Source of the DNA: Alkanophaga liquidiphilum
GTDB lineage: Archaea > Halobacteriota > Syntropharchaeia > Alkanophagales > B39-G2
Direction of reading: 5' to 3'
Assembly (NCBI GenBank): GCA_029259535.1
Contig: JAPHEF010000004.1
Coordinates: 1 to 64,000 of the forward strand
DNA: 64,000 nucleotides
Numbering within the stretch: the stretch's first letter is position 1; each line of letters starts with the position of its first letter. This document shows positions 8,724 to 17,380 of this stretch, one piece after another. The translations under genes were made by a program, and so were the position numbers. The notes under the pieces are model-generated. The model did not search any database, was not told where the DNA came from, and saw only the letters and a program-made list of their open reading frames with translations.

Positions 8724-10016
8724 TCAGCTCAATTTAAAAAACTTTTTTGCAGCTTCGAGCAGGACGCCGTCGCCGTTAATGGCTGCCTCCTTTAACGATG
8801 CTGTCGTGTTTGCGAGGAGCTTGTAAACGAGGGAATGTGTCAACCCCTCTATTATTTCCCTGTATTTTTGCTCTTGTGAAGGTGAGTTTCCTACGGTGCA
8901 CAGCTTTTTCAAAGCCTTCTCAGCTTCTTGCGTCCTTATCTCCTCAGCAAGCCTGTAAATATGCTTCAGCAGCCTCTCAGCTTCCCTCTTCCGGTATTCC
9001 TCCTCCAAAAGCTCCAACTCTCTCTTTATTATCGCTTCGACCCTCGGCACCTCTTGCAGTCTCATCTTCAAGTTCTGCTCGCTCACGCCCCGCAGGGCAT
9101 CAATGTTGTAAAGCTCGACGTTTTCGATGAGCGAGACACTTTCCTCCACGTCTCTTGGGTTTGCTATGTCTATGATGATGAGCTTCTTTCCCCCCCTCCG
9201 TGACATCGCTTTTCTCACCATCTCCTCTTTTATGACGGTGTGCGGGGCGCCTGTTGCGCTTATGACGACGTTTGCGACCTCCAAATACTTTTCAATATCG
9301 TCAAACCTGACGGCGTAGCCGCCAAGTTCCGCAGCGAGCGCTTCTGCTCTTGAGAACGTCCTGTTCGCAACGTATATTGCGCTCAGAGCCTCCTCCGACA
9401 GCGCCTTTGCCACAAGCGTCCCCATCTCGCCGGCGCCGACCACGAGGATGTCCCGTCCGTGTAAATCGCCGAGGACGTCCTTCGCAAGCTCGACCGCCGC
9501 CGAGCCTATGGAGATGGCGCCCTCGTTGATCTTTGTCTCGGAGCGCGCCCTCTTGCCGGTGCGTATCGCTCGGTTGAACGCTACGCTCAGCGTCTCGCCG
9601 ACAGTCCCCGCAGCCCTCGCCTCCTCGAAGCACTGCCTCACCTGCCCTAATATCTGGTCTTCCCCCACAATCATGGCTTCCAGCCCAGCAGCGACTCTCA
9701 ACAAGTGCTCAGCGGCACCTCGCCCCTCCTTTATCTCTGTCTTCTGGCGGACGCTCGTGACAGCTGCAAGCCTTTCAAGAGCGTTTTTGCATTTTGGGCC
9801 GGCGGCGTAGATTTCGAGACGGTTGCAGGTGTGCAGCACGACGCACTCCTCTACACCGTCAAACGCCGCAAAATAACGACAAAGCCGTTGCAGGACGCTT
9901 GCGTCCTCACCACTTGTCTCTTTTTCTGCGAGAGCCCGCAAGTTGAAAAAGGCTGTTTCTATCTCAGGAAGCGTCGCTCTTTTGTGCGTTATGAGCAGGC
10001 ACGCCAGCTCCATCAT
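8724..10016 (-). CDS. hemA: Glutamyl-tRNA reductase
   Basis: Reduces glutamyl-tRNA to glutamate-1-semialdehyde, the first step of tetrapyrrole synthesis (heme, cobamides, F430). The catalytic Cys is in VVLHTCNRLEIYA. The NADPH domain has ILVVGAGEMGTLVAKAL and VANRTFSRAEALA. The specificity helix holds EDQILGQVRQCFEEA, and a long C-terminal dimerisation helix is rich in Glu/Lys/Leu. Start ATG 10016 (or 10013). A GTG at 10025, only one base after the upstream stop, is also possible. It directly follows a PAC2 gene. Confidence 0.92.
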   Translation of the reverse strand: MMELACLLITHKRATLPEIETAFFNLRALAEKETSGEDASVLQRLCRYFAAFDGVEECVVLHTCNRLEIYAAGPKCKNALERLAAVTSVRQKTEIKEGRGAAEHLLRVAAGLEAMIVGEDQILGQVRQCFEEARAAGTVGETLSVAFNRAIRTGKRARSETKINEGAISIGSAAVELAKDVLGDLHGRDILVVGAGEMGTLVAKALSEEALSAIYVANRTFSRAEALAAELGGYAVRFDDIEKYLEVANVVISATGAPHTVIKEEMVRKAMSRRGGKKLIIIDIANPRDVEESVSLIENVELYNIDALRGVSEQNLKMRLQEVPRVEAIIKRELELLEEEYRKREAERLLKHIYRLAEEIRTQEAEKALKKLCTVGNSPSQEQKYREIIEGLTHSLVYKLLANTTASLKEAAINGDGVLLEAAKKFFKLS

Positions 10017-10026
10017 ACGCTTCACG

Positions 10027-10782
10027 CTATCCGATGTAAGAAAATTCCTCCTTTTTCCTCTCAGTTTTCAGCCTTTCAGCCATATATCTCTCAAACTCCT
10101 CATCAAGCTTATCACTCTCAGCTTTTATCTCTTTTAAATCCAGCTCTATGCCTATTATTTCAACAAGCTTCTCTAAGACGACTTTTGCGCCCTTGGGGTC
10201 GGGGTATGCGCCGTGCGTCTCGCCGAGCAAGCAAATTACCTCGAAGCCACGCTCCTTGCCGAGCCCGAGGAGGACGCCGGTGATGCCGAAGACGTTGCCA
10301 CTGCTCCCCACTTTTAAGCCGTATCTTCGCATCTCTTCGACGAGTTCGTCGCTCGTCGCAATGACGTAGACGCCCGGATTCTTCAAATACCGCCCGGTCG
10401 TGTAACCGCCGAGCGTGAAAATCCTCGAAACTGAAAACTCGGCGCACAAGTCCAAAAGCGTATCCGCATATTTGTAATAGTTCTCGGGGCGATAGCCTTG
10501 GTAGTAGCCCGTCAGGATTATCAAATTGCTCTTTTCGTCATAAAAAAGCTCATCTTTTAGGAGCTCAGCGACGCCCTGCTCGTATTTTACGCCCGGGATG
10601 AGGAGCGGCGGCATCGCAAAAAACTGCGAATATACGTCGGCGAGCTTCTTCCCGTGCAGCTTTCTTATCAGATACTCAGCGGCGAGCCTCCCGACATCGC
10701 CCACGCCGCTCAGCCCTTCTATGAAAATCGGGTTTTTGAGGCGAGGCTTCTTAGTCCTGTATTTTATTACGGTTTCTTCCAT
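10027..10782 (-). CDS. PAC2-family protein (proteasome assembly chaperone-like)
   Basis: About 251 residues of the archaeal PAC2 family: a beta-alpha core with LKNPIFIEGLSGVGDVGRLAAEYLIR, an LGGYTTGRY segment and the LLGETHGAYPDP motif. Family members resemble eukaryotic proteasome-assembly chaperones, but the role in archaea is not settled. I start at ATG 10782 because the preceding 32 in-frame residues are not family-like. No Shine-Dalgarno is evident, so it may be leaderless. A clear paralogue lies at 34379-35176. Confidence 0.85.
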   Translation of the reverse strand: MEETVIKYRTKKPRLKNPIFIEGLSGVGDVGRLAAEYLIRKLHGKKLADVYSQFFAMPPLLIPGVKYEQGVAELLKDELFYDEKSNLIILTGYYQGYRPENYYKYADTLLDLCAEFSVSRIFTLGGYTTGRYLKNPGVYVIATSDELVEEMRRYGLKVGSSGNVFGITGVLLGLGKERGFEVICLLGETHGAYPDPKGAKVVLEKLVEIIGIELDLKEIKAESDKLDEEFERYMAERLKTERKKEEFSYIG

Positions 10783-10911
10783 TATTTTGTTTTTTGAATC
10801 GAATTGACTAAAATTTGACGGGCATGGGCTTGGCATGACTAGTGCAACGTAACCCCGGGCGGATAGGCGAGACATCATATTTTACCGTCCGGGATTCCAG
10901 TTGGTGATAAA

Positions 10912-11061
10912 GTGTTGTTCAAGGACGTCAGGGAGCGTCAGAGGGGGCATCTAAAGCTGGAGACAGATGGAAAGATATCTCATGCCCTACGGAGGAGCTT
11001 GAGAGAGTTGGAAATCGTGGGCGGGAGGGACGCCGTCCGCTCATCGGGCAGGTGGCTGTAA
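10912..11061 (+). CDS. Small hypothetical ORF
   Basis: 49 codons from a GTG with GGTGAT 6 nt upstream, encoding a Arg-rich peptide (KISHALRRSLRELEIVGGRD). It lies in a stretch of about 780 bases between PAC2 and gyrA that otherwise holds only a methyltransferase remnant. It may itself be a fragment of a larger lost gene; the function is unknown. Confidence 0.3.
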   Translation: MLFKDVRERQRGHLKLETDGKISHALRRSLRELEIVGGRDAVRSSGRWL

Positions 11062-11202
11062 GACCGCACCGCATCGGGCTGGAAAACTGGCATAAAGAAA
11101 GCCGCTCCAGCCCATCGAGACAAAAATAACTACGGAATACATAAAACTTCCCCCCTCATTTAAACCATAAGCTTGGCGGGGGGAGGGTGAGGCGTGAGAT
11201 TT

Positions 11203-11445
11203 CTAAGATTGGAATAGCATGTCCCCCTTTTGTTGGCAGATGTCTTCCTTTAACCTCTTCACAGCCAATTCACAATATTTTCTGCTGATTTCCATGCCTA
11301 TCCCTTTCCTCCCTTTAGCTTGTCTAAAGGGATGTTTAAACACATCCTTCCGTCAGGCTTGATCCGCTCAAGGCACCTTTCCAGCCATTTCTCAGTAAAC
11401 TCAAGGTATTTTTCGTAGGGTATGTCGTCACGAGAGCCCTCGTAT
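11203..11445 (-). pseudogene. Remnant of an amino-type DNA methyltransferase
   Basis: On the minus strand one frame reads YEGSRDDIPYEKYLEFTEKW followed by LERIKPDGRMCLNIPLDKLKGG. This is typical of the region after the S/NPPY motif in N4-cytosine/N6-adenine methylases. A second frame then gives the C-terminus IGMEISRKYCELAVKRLKED. About 100 or more residues between the two, including the FxGxG SAM motif, are deleted and the frame is shifted. The upstream part (SPPY) is also gone. No restriction endonuclease is recognisable alongside. Confidence 0.6.
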
Positions 11446-11531
11446 TACATCATAAGGCGGGGAAGTGACTATTAGGTCTCGTGCTTAGGCAGGAACTTGC
11501 CACAAGCAGGATGCCGTCGAATTACACAGAA

Positions 11532-11541
11532 AAGCCTATAT
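11532..11541 (+). promoter_or_regulatory. TATA-like promoter of gyrA
   Basis: A GCCTATATGC element is centred about 27 nt before ATG 11564, which is the spacing expected for a leaderless archaeal transcript. It supports ATG 11564 rather than the upstream ATG at 11540, which overlaps the TATA box. Confidence 0.5.
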
Positions 11542-11563
11542 GCGGGCGTGGCAACCTATTTTC

Positions 11564-14500
11564 ATGTCTTCAGAGACGAGAGTCATCCCTGTGAGTGTCG
11601 AGGACGAGATGCGCACTTCTTACCTTGATTATGCGATGAGTGTCATCGTCGGAAGGGCGATTCCAGATGTGCGTGATGGTTTGAAGCCAGTACACCGCCG
11701 CATCATCTATGCAATGTATGAGATGGGGCTGACCGCTGATAAGCCGCACAAAAAGTGCGCAAGGGTCGTCGGCGAGGTTCTCGGCAAGTATCATCCGCAC
11801 GGCGACGCTGCCGTCTACGACACGCTCGTCAGGATGGCGCAGTCGTTCTCGTATCGCTACCCGCTGATTGACGGGCAAGGGAACTTCGGCTCGGTGGATG
11901 GCGACGCGCCAGCGGCAATGCGCTATTGCCTTACCGGGGAGACGCTGATTGTTACAGAGAGGGGTTTGATGCGGCTTGAGGACGTGGTGCCGAGGTCGAA
12001 GGAATGCTCCGAGCACGAGATTTCGCTCGGCGTTCTCTCTCATTTAGGAGAAGCGCTTGCAGACTGCTTTTTCAACTCAGGTCGCCACCCAGTCCTGCGT
12101 GTCGAGACCGAGATGGGGCAGAGCTTTTCCGGAACGAGCAACCATCCCGTCCTCGTGTGGGTGCGTGGCGAGGACGGTCGGCCGACGCTCGCTTGGAAGC
12201 TTCTTGGGGATTTGAAGCCCGGGGACTGGCTCGTGGTCCAGAGGGGTTTCCCCTCCGCCAAAGAGCGTTACAAGACGGGATGCCCCCTCGCCCCAGAAGT
12301 GACGGAGGGGCTTGCCTTCCTCCTCGGCGCCCTCCTCGCAGGAGGCTACGTCTCTGAAGGGAAAGTAGGCTTCAACAACACCGACCCCAACTTCGTGGCT
12401 GCTGTCGAAAACGAGCTTCAGAAGCTCATAGATGCCCGCTACTGCCGCTACGTTCACACGCTCCCCAACGGAAAGAAGGTGATAGAGCTTCAAATCTACG
12501 TGAGAGAATTTCTCTCCCTGGTGGAGGCGCTCGGCTTCGTCGAGAAGAGTTGGGAGAGGAGGGTTCCGAAGGCTGTCTTAGCTTCGCCGAAAGAGGTTCA
12601 GAGAGCCTTTTTGAAAGCCCTCTTTGGGGGAGGCGGCTCAGTCTCTAAAGGAAAGAATACAGTACTCCTCGCCTACCGCTCGAAGAGCAGGAGGCTTCTT
12701 GAGGACCTTCAGGTTCTTCTCCTTTCCTTCGGCGTGGTCTCCAAGCTCCACAGAGATGGAAAAAATTGGAGACTGTTCATCTCAGGAATTAAAAACGTGG
12801 CAACGTTCGCCAGGGAAATAGGCTTTGCTGGAAAGAAGCAAGGAAAGCTTGAAGCACTTCTCACGGAGTTTAGGGGGGAGGCTCTCAGCAAGACTGATTT
12901 CATCCCCTTCCTCGCAGATTACTTGCGCGAACGTTACAAAGGTCGAGGCTGGGACATATGGCTACAAAAGCACAATATAGACCGCTACGAGCGTCTCTCA
13001 AGATACCTCCCAGAGCTTGAGAAGTTTTTAGAGCCTGAAGACTTTATTTTTGTCCTTTGGCTCCTCGAAAGGCACTTCTACTTCACGAAAGTCTCGGCAG
13101 TCCATTATGATGGACAACAGACCGTTTACTCCCTGCGCGTCCCGGGACCGAACTCCTTTGTCGGGAATGGCTTCATACATCACAACACCGAAGCTCGCCT
13201 CTCCAAAATTGCTGGGGAGCTGATAGCGGACATCCAGAAGAACACTGTTGGCTGGATGCCAAACTTCGACAACACGCTGAAAGAGCCGGTGGTGCTGCCC
13301 GCACGCCTCCCGAACCTCCTCGTGAACGGCACCTCCGGCATTGCAGTGGGCATGGCGACGAACATGCCGCCGCACAACTTGAGCGAAGTCGTGGATGCCA
13401 TCGTAAGGTTCATAGACGAGCCTGAGGTGAGCATCGAGGAGTTGATGCAGGCGATAAAAGGTCCGGACTTCCCGACGGGCGGCGTGATTCTCGGGACTGA
13501 GGGGATAAAAAAAGCATATGAGACGGGGCGTGGCACCATAAAGATAAGAGCCGCCGTGGAGATAGAGGAGTCACGGCGGCGAGCCCGTGTAATAATCAAG
13601 GAAATCCCGTATCAAGTGAACAAGAGTGCGCTCGTCGAAGAGATTGCGAATCTCGTGCGGGAGCGGCGCATAGAGGGCATTGCCGACTTGCGGGACGAAT
13701 CAGACCGCCGAGGACTGAGGATAGTCATCGAGCTCAAGCCCGGTGCGAATCCTGAGGTTATTTTGAACAATCTGTATAAGCACACGCCGCTTGAAGTCTC
13801 ATACGGTATCATAAACCTTGCACTCGTCAACGGCGAGCCTCGAATCCTTACGTTGAAGGATTTGATTAGGCATTACGTAGAACATCGCAAAGAAGTCGTG
13901 CGCCGTCGCCTTAACTACGAGCTTGAGGTCTCAGAGCGTAGGAAGCACGTCCTCGAGGGGCTTCTTGTGGCACTGGACAACATAGAGGAGGTTGTAAGAA
14001 TAATAAAGTCAGCAAGGAAGACCGAGGACGCAAGAAGAATTTTGGTTTCGAGGTTTCGGCTTAGCGACGTGCAGGCAAAGGAAATACTTGAGATGCGGCT
14101 GTCAAGACTTAGCGCTCTGGAGAGGGAGAAAATAGAGACGGAGGCGAGGGAGCTTGAGGGGAAGGTGGCGGGCATAAAGGAGACGTTAGCGAGCGAGCTA
14201 CGAATACTTGATGTGATAAAAGGGGAACTGAGGGAGATTAGGGAGAAATACGGCGACGAGAGACGGACTAAAATAGGAGAATACGTGGAGATAAAAGAGA
14301 TTGATTTGATAGAGCGGCGGAACGACATTGTTATCGTTACTGCGGGCGGCTACATAAAGCGAATGCCAGAGGCGGCTTTCAGGAAACAAGAGCGTGGCGG
14401 GAAGGGCAGGAATGCGATGGCGCGGAAAGAAGAGGACATTATAAAGAGTCTTGCGTTCTCTTCGACGCTCGATTACTTGCTAATACTCACGAAGGACGGT

Positions 14501-15259
14501 AGGGCTTACATGATCAGGACGTATGAAGTTCCGGAGGGGGGATGGCACGCTAAGGGGCGTCCACTAAGGAGCGTTTTGGGGACAGAGGTCGGAACTGAGA
14601 TTGCCACGCTCCTCTCTGTTCCGAGAAGGTTTTTGGGCGAGGAAAGGTATTTGGTGCTCGTGACGAGAAAGGGTGTCGTCAAGAGACTGCGGCTGGCGAA
14701 TTTTAAAAGCGTCAGGCGGAGCGGCATGCTCGCCGTCCGTGTTCTTGAGGGCGATGAGCTCGTGGCAGCGATGCTGACAAGCGGCAGCGATGACGTGCTC
14801 ATCGCTACAAGGAAGGGCAAAGTAATACGGTTTTCGGAAGAGGAGCTGCGGGAGATGGGCAGGTATGCAAGGGGCGTCCGCGGCATCAGGCTTGACGGCG
14901 GCGACGAGGTCGTTGCTGCGGATACGCTACATTCAGATATAGTGCAGGAGAAAAGGGCTGCGGTTTTTATAGTCACAGAAAAAGGATATGGCAAGAATAC
15001 GAACATTGAAGAATTCAGGAAGACAAGAAGAGGTGGAAAGGGGGTCATGGGAATAAGAGTAAGTGAAAAGAGCGGCGGCGTAGTCTCGATAAAAGAAGTG
15101 CGAAGCAGTGATGAGATGCTCCTGATGACCTCAGGAGGAATGGCAATAAAGATTGCAGCGAAGAGCATACCTCGGCATAAGCGGGGCGCACGTGGCGTCA
15201 AGCTCATGGACGTGGATGACAAAGAGCGGGTTACTGCCGTGGTGGTTGTTAGGAAGTAG
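11564..15259 (+). CDS. gyrA: DNA gyrase subunit A with in-frame intein
   Basis: Breakage-reunion subunit of DNA gyrase (type IIA topoisomerase). The N-terminal part has SYLDYAMSVIVGRAIPDVRD, GLKPVHRRIIYAM, KYHPHGDAAVYD and QGNFGSVDGDAPAAMRY, ending at the catalytic tyrosine. A 420-residue intein (11927-13186) then interrupts, and the protein resumes with TEARLSKIAGELI. The C-terminal beta-pinwheel with repeated VTxxGYIKRxP-like blades and the GyrA-box-like KQERGGKGR is complete. After splicing the protein would be 811 residues, normal for GyrA. No gyrB lies nearby. Gyrase in archaea is known from several euryarchaeal groups and is generally regarded as bacterial in origin. Confidence 0.95.
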   Translation: MSSETRVIPVSVEDEMRTSYLDYAMSVIVGRAIPDVRDGLKPVHRRIIYAMYEMGLTADKPHKKCARVVGEVLGKYHPHGDAAVYDTLVRMAQSFSYRYPLIDGQGNFGSVDGDAPAAMRYCLTGETLIVTERGLMRLEDVVPRSKECSEHEISLGVLSHLGEALADCFFNSGRHPVLRVETEMGQSFSGTSNHPVLVWVRGEDGRPTLAWKLLGDLKPGDWLVVQRGFPSAKERYKTGCPLAPEVTEGLAFLLGALLAGGYVSEGKVGFNNTDPNFVAAVENELQKLIDARYCRYVHTLPNGKKVIELQIYVREFLSLVEALGFVEKSWERRVPKAVLASPKEVQRAFLKALFGGGGSVSKGKNTVLLAYRSKSRRLLEDLQVLLLSFGVVSKLHRDGKNWRLFISGIKNVATFAREIGFAGKKQGKLEALLTEFRGEALSKTDFIPFLADYLRERYKGRGWDIWLQKHNIDRYERLSRYLPELEKFLEPEDFIFVLWLLERHFYFTKVSAVHYDGQQTVYSLRVPGPNSFVGNGFIHHNTEARLSKIAGELIADIQKNTVGWMPNFDNTLKEPVVLPARLPNLLVNGTSGIAVGMATNMPPHNLSEVVDAIVRFIDEPEVSIEELMQAIKGPDFPTGGVILGTEGIKKAYETGRGTIKIRAAVEIEESRRRARVIIKEIPYQVNKSALVEEIANLVRERRIEGIADLRDESDRRGLRIVIELKPGANPEVILNNLYKHTPLEVSYGIINLALVNGEPRILTLKDLIRHYVEHRKEVVRRRLNYELEVSERRKHVLEGLLVALDNIEEVVRIIKSARKTEDARRILVSRFRLSDVQAKEILEMRLSRLSALEREKIETEARELEGKVAGIKETLASELRILDVIKGELREIREKYGDERRTKIGEYVEIKEIDLIERRNDIVIVTAGGYIKRMPEAAFRKQERGGKGRNAMARKEEDIIKSLAFSSTLDYLLILTKDGRAYMIRTYEVPEGGWHAKGRPLRSVLGTEVGTEIATLLSVPRRFLGEERYLVLVTRKGVVKRLRLANFKSVRRSGMLAVRVLEGDELVAAMLTSGSDDVLIATRKGKVIRFSEEELREMGRYARGVRGIRLDGGDEVVAADTLHSDIVQEKRAAVFIVTEKGYGKNTNIEEFRKTRRGGKGVMGIRVSEKSGGVVSIKEVRSSDEMLLMTSGGMAIKIAAKSIPRHKRGARGVKLMDVDDKERVTAVVVVRK
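11927..13186 (+). other. Intein in GyrA (active-site Tyr insertion), homing endonuclease probably dead
   Basis: The 420-residue intein sits between Tyr and Thr of MRY/TEAR, the same place as the mycobacterial GyrA inteins. Splicing residues are complete: Cys1 in CLTGETL, the block-B GTSNHPVLVW, a C-terminal FVGNGFIHHN ending His-Asn, and Thr as the +1 residue. The middle holds a two-motif LAGLIDADG endonuclease, but both acidic positions appear replaced by Gly: LLGALLAGGYVSEG and FLKALFGGGGSVSKG. I infer that splicing is kept and DNA cutting is lost. Confidence 0.92.
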
Positions 15260-15341
15260 CGGCGGCGAGCAAACGTTCCGAAAGTCTTTTAAGTCGTAAG
15301 TTCTCAAACCTTTTCGGATTATCGTCAAGGAGGTGCGTGAG

Positions 15342-15530
15342 ATGCCGGCTGTTGTTGATAAGGAGAAGTGCACGGGCTGTGGGGACTGTGTGGAAGAGTG
15401 CCCTGTGGAGGCGATAAGCCTCGTAGAAGAGGGAGACAAGAAATATGCCGTCGTGAATGAGGAGGAGTGCACGGAGTGCGAGGTTTGCATTGACACCTGC
15501 GAGCAAGGAGCCATAAGCATGAAGGAGTGA
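15342..15530 (+). CDS. 2[4Fe-4S] ferredoxin
   Basis: A 62-residue low-potential electron carrier. The first cluster motif is CTGCGDCVEECP, the second CTECEVCIDTCE, with Glu where Pro usually follows the last Cys. ATG 15342 has AGGAGGT with 8-nt spacing and is preferred over the GTG at 15333, which overlaps that site. It is followed closely by the adenosine-specific kinase gene. Confidence 0.88.
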   Translation: MPAVVDKEKCTGCGDCVEECPVEAISLVEEGDKKYAVVNEEECTECEVCIDTCEQGAISMKE

Positions 15531-15545
15531 GCGAGGGCGCGGAGC

Positions 15546-16058
15546 ATGGCTGCGGGCGTTAAAATGGCGGAGGGCTTGGAAATCGAGGTCGTGCGTATAA
15601 AAAATGATGAGAAGCAAGTGATCATAGGGCAGGGGAACTTCACGATTTTCGCATGCGACGACATCTTCAAGACGTTGCTCACTTGTGTCCCGGGCATAAA
15701 AGCGGCGGTCGCCATGAATGAGGCGGCGCCGAAGCTCACGAGAGTCACAGGAAACGACGAGATGCTCAAAAAGCTGGCGGCTGAAAACTGTTTGAGCATC
15801 GGGGCGAGCCACGTTTTCGTCATCGTCTTCGAAAATGCATTTCCGATAAACGTGCTCCCCGTCTTAAAAATGCATCCCGCAGTCGCCAATATCTACGTGG
15901 CAAGCGCCAACCCCATAGAGGTGCTTGTTGCGAAGACCGAGCTTGGAAAGGCTGTGCTTGGCGTCGTGGATGGCACCGCAGTTACGAGAATCGAAAACGA
16001 TGAAGAGAGGGCAGAGCGCAGGAAGATCGCCGAAGAATTGGGCTACCGAATTGAATAA
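15546..16058 (+). CDS. Adenosine-specific kinase family protein (DUF355)
   Basis: About 165 residues of the archaeal/bacterial family typified by a structurally solved adenosine-specific kinase. Recognisable blocks are GQGNFTIFACDDI, KAAVAMNEAAPKLTR, NCLSIGASHVFVIVF and VASANPIEVLVAKTELG. The second ATG (15564, MAEGLEIE) may be the real start. T-rich DNA follows directly (16057-16078). Confidence 0.78.
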   Translation: MAAGVKMAEGLEIEVVRIKNDEKQVIIGQGNFTIFACDDIFKTLLTCVPGIKAAVAMNEAAPKLTRVTGNDEMLKKLAAENCLSIGASHVFVIVFENAFPINVLPVLKMHPAVANIYVASANPIEVLVAKTELGKAVLGVVDGTAVTRIENDEERAERRKIAEELGYRIE

Positions 16059-16078
16059 TTTTTATTTTTCCGCTTTTA
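16057..16078 (+). terminator. T-rich archaeal terminator
   Basis: An ATAATTTTTATTTTTCC tract begins at the stop codon of the kinase gene, as expected for factor-independent archaeal termination. The convergent GIY-YIG gene ends just beyond it. Confidence 0.45.
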
Positions 16079-16095
16079 GGCTTATGCTGTTGTTG

Positions 16096-16515
16096 TTATG
16101 GCGTACTGAGTTTTAGACGGCTAAAGTTTAGGTTTGACATTTTGAAGGCGTTTTCGAACTCAGGGCGTTTGGCGAAGAAGAGGTGGCTTTCGCAGCGGCA
16201 GTCGCTGGCGCCGAAACGCTCGACGTGGGGGAAGCGTCCGTTTAGGAATTGCGCAACGTCGCACTCCGGGGCGTCGAGGAGGAGGACCGCCTCGACGCTC
16301 ACGCCGTCGGCGTTCAGGAAATGGTCGATGTGCCAGCGCAGCTTCTTCTCCTTACGCAGATGCCTTCTAACGCGGGCTTCCAAATTCCGCTTCGCAGAGC
16401 CGACGTAGGCGTAATACCCCCTTTTGAAGAAAAGCACGCCGAGGCTGCCAATTCGAACTTCGGCGTCGGCAGCGTTCCTTATTATGAGAACGTATGTCCT
16501 CGCAAGGGTGCGCAT
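16096..16515 (-). CDS. GIY-YIG-domain protein (DUF123 family)
   Basis: A 139-residue member of the Uri-type GIY-YIG group: YVLIIR, GYYAYVGSAKRNLEARVRRH, RWHIDHFLNADGVSV, ECDVAQ and FGASDCRCESHLFF. The catalytic Tyr and Arg positions of the GIY-YIG fold are kept. In some archaea the domain is fused to endonuclease III; here it is alone. Role in DNA repair is only a suggestion. Confidence 0.85.
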   Translation of the reverse strand: MRTLARTYVLIIRNAADAEVRIGSLGVLFFKRGYYAYVGSAKRNLEARVRRHLRKEKKLRWHIDHFLNADGVSVEAVLLLDAPECDVAQFLNGRFPHVERFGASDCRCESHLFFAKRPEFENAFKMSNLNFSRLKLSTP

Positions 16516-16753
16516 CTAAATCTTTGGGGATGATACATTTATTACAATGGATATAGCAGCAAAACAGCACATGCGGCGGCACCTCTCTCCAAATCTGGCT
16601 ACATACCAAGTGGCATAAGCTCCATGATTAAGGGTGCGAAGTGAGTCTTTATGAAAGCTGACCAAAGCTCTGCCGCATCCAAAACTTTAAATATGTTGGA
16701 ATCCGATAGGCAGAAAGGATAAGTTTTCATTGCTCAACCGAGCAGGTGGGAAA

Positions 16754-17368
16754 GTGGTCAGGAAAGACAAGTGGAGGGCAAAGCAGTGGTATGAAGTAGT
16801 GGCGCCGGAGATGTTTGGCAAGATAAAGGTAGGAGAGACGCTCGCCGACGACCCCAAGAAGCTAATGAGTAGGAAAGTGGAGATGTTGCTCAGCGACCTC
16901 ACGAACGATATAAAGAACCAGAACTTAAAGCTCATCTTGCAGATATGTGATGTGGATGGCAACGTTGCCCACACGAAGCTCGTCGGGCATGTGATAAGCA
17001 GAGACTACCTGCGAAGCCTCGTCCGGCGGCGCAGCTCGAAGGTGGACACCTACATCAACGTCACGACTAAGGACGGCTATATCGTCAGGATTAAAGCCTC
17101 CTGCTTCACGCTGAGGCGTGCGAGACGCTCGCAGGAAGAGCTGATACGGAAGATAGCAGCGGAGACCATAAGTGAAAGGGCGAAAAAGCTCGAATTTTCA
17201 AAATACATGCAGGAGGTCATTCTTGGGAAACTCGCCTCCGACATTTATAAGAATGCAAAAAAGATTTATCCTTTGCGGCGAGTAGAAGTATTTAAGAGCG
17301 AGGTGCTGTCCGAGGGCGGCGGCGCAGCGCTCGCTATCAAGGAAAAAGCGAAGGCACAAGCGAGTTAG
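16754..17368 (+). CDS. rps3ae: Small ribosomal subunit protein S3Ae
   Basis: About 204 residues with the S3Ae signature KWRAKQWYEVVAPEMFGK, IKVGETLADDP, LILQICDVDGNVAHTKLVGH and SLVRRRSSKVDTYINVTTKDG. I take the GTG at 16754 (MVRKDKWRAK), preceded by GGTGGG. A TTG at 16730 would add eight residues not typical of the family. A TATA-like TTTAAATA lies at about 16686. The TAG stop is followed in the same frame by the beta-CASP gene. Confidence 0.9.
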   Translation: MVRKDKWRAKQWYEVVAPEMFGKIKVGETLADDPKKLMSRKVEMLLSDLTNDIKNQNLKLILQICDVDGNVAHTKLVGHVISRDYLRSLVRRRSSKVDTYINVTTKDGYIVRIKASCFTLRRARRSQEELIRKIAAETISERAKKLEFSKYMQEVILGKLASDIYKNAKKIYPLRRVEVFKSEVLSEGGGAALAIKEKAKAQAS

Positions 17369-17380
17369 GGGGTATCGAAA

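Noticed and set aside
16640..16730. Possible C/D-box guide RNA upstream of rps3ae (ATGATTA and CTGA strings)
   Set aside because: The box C match is imperfect, spacing to CTGA does not give a clear C'/D' arrangement, and no target match could be tested.
17366..17380. Pyrrolysine readthrough of the rps3ae TAG
   Set aside because: S3Ae ends at its normal length and TAG is a common stop in this window. A noncanonical start for the next gene is the simpler reading.
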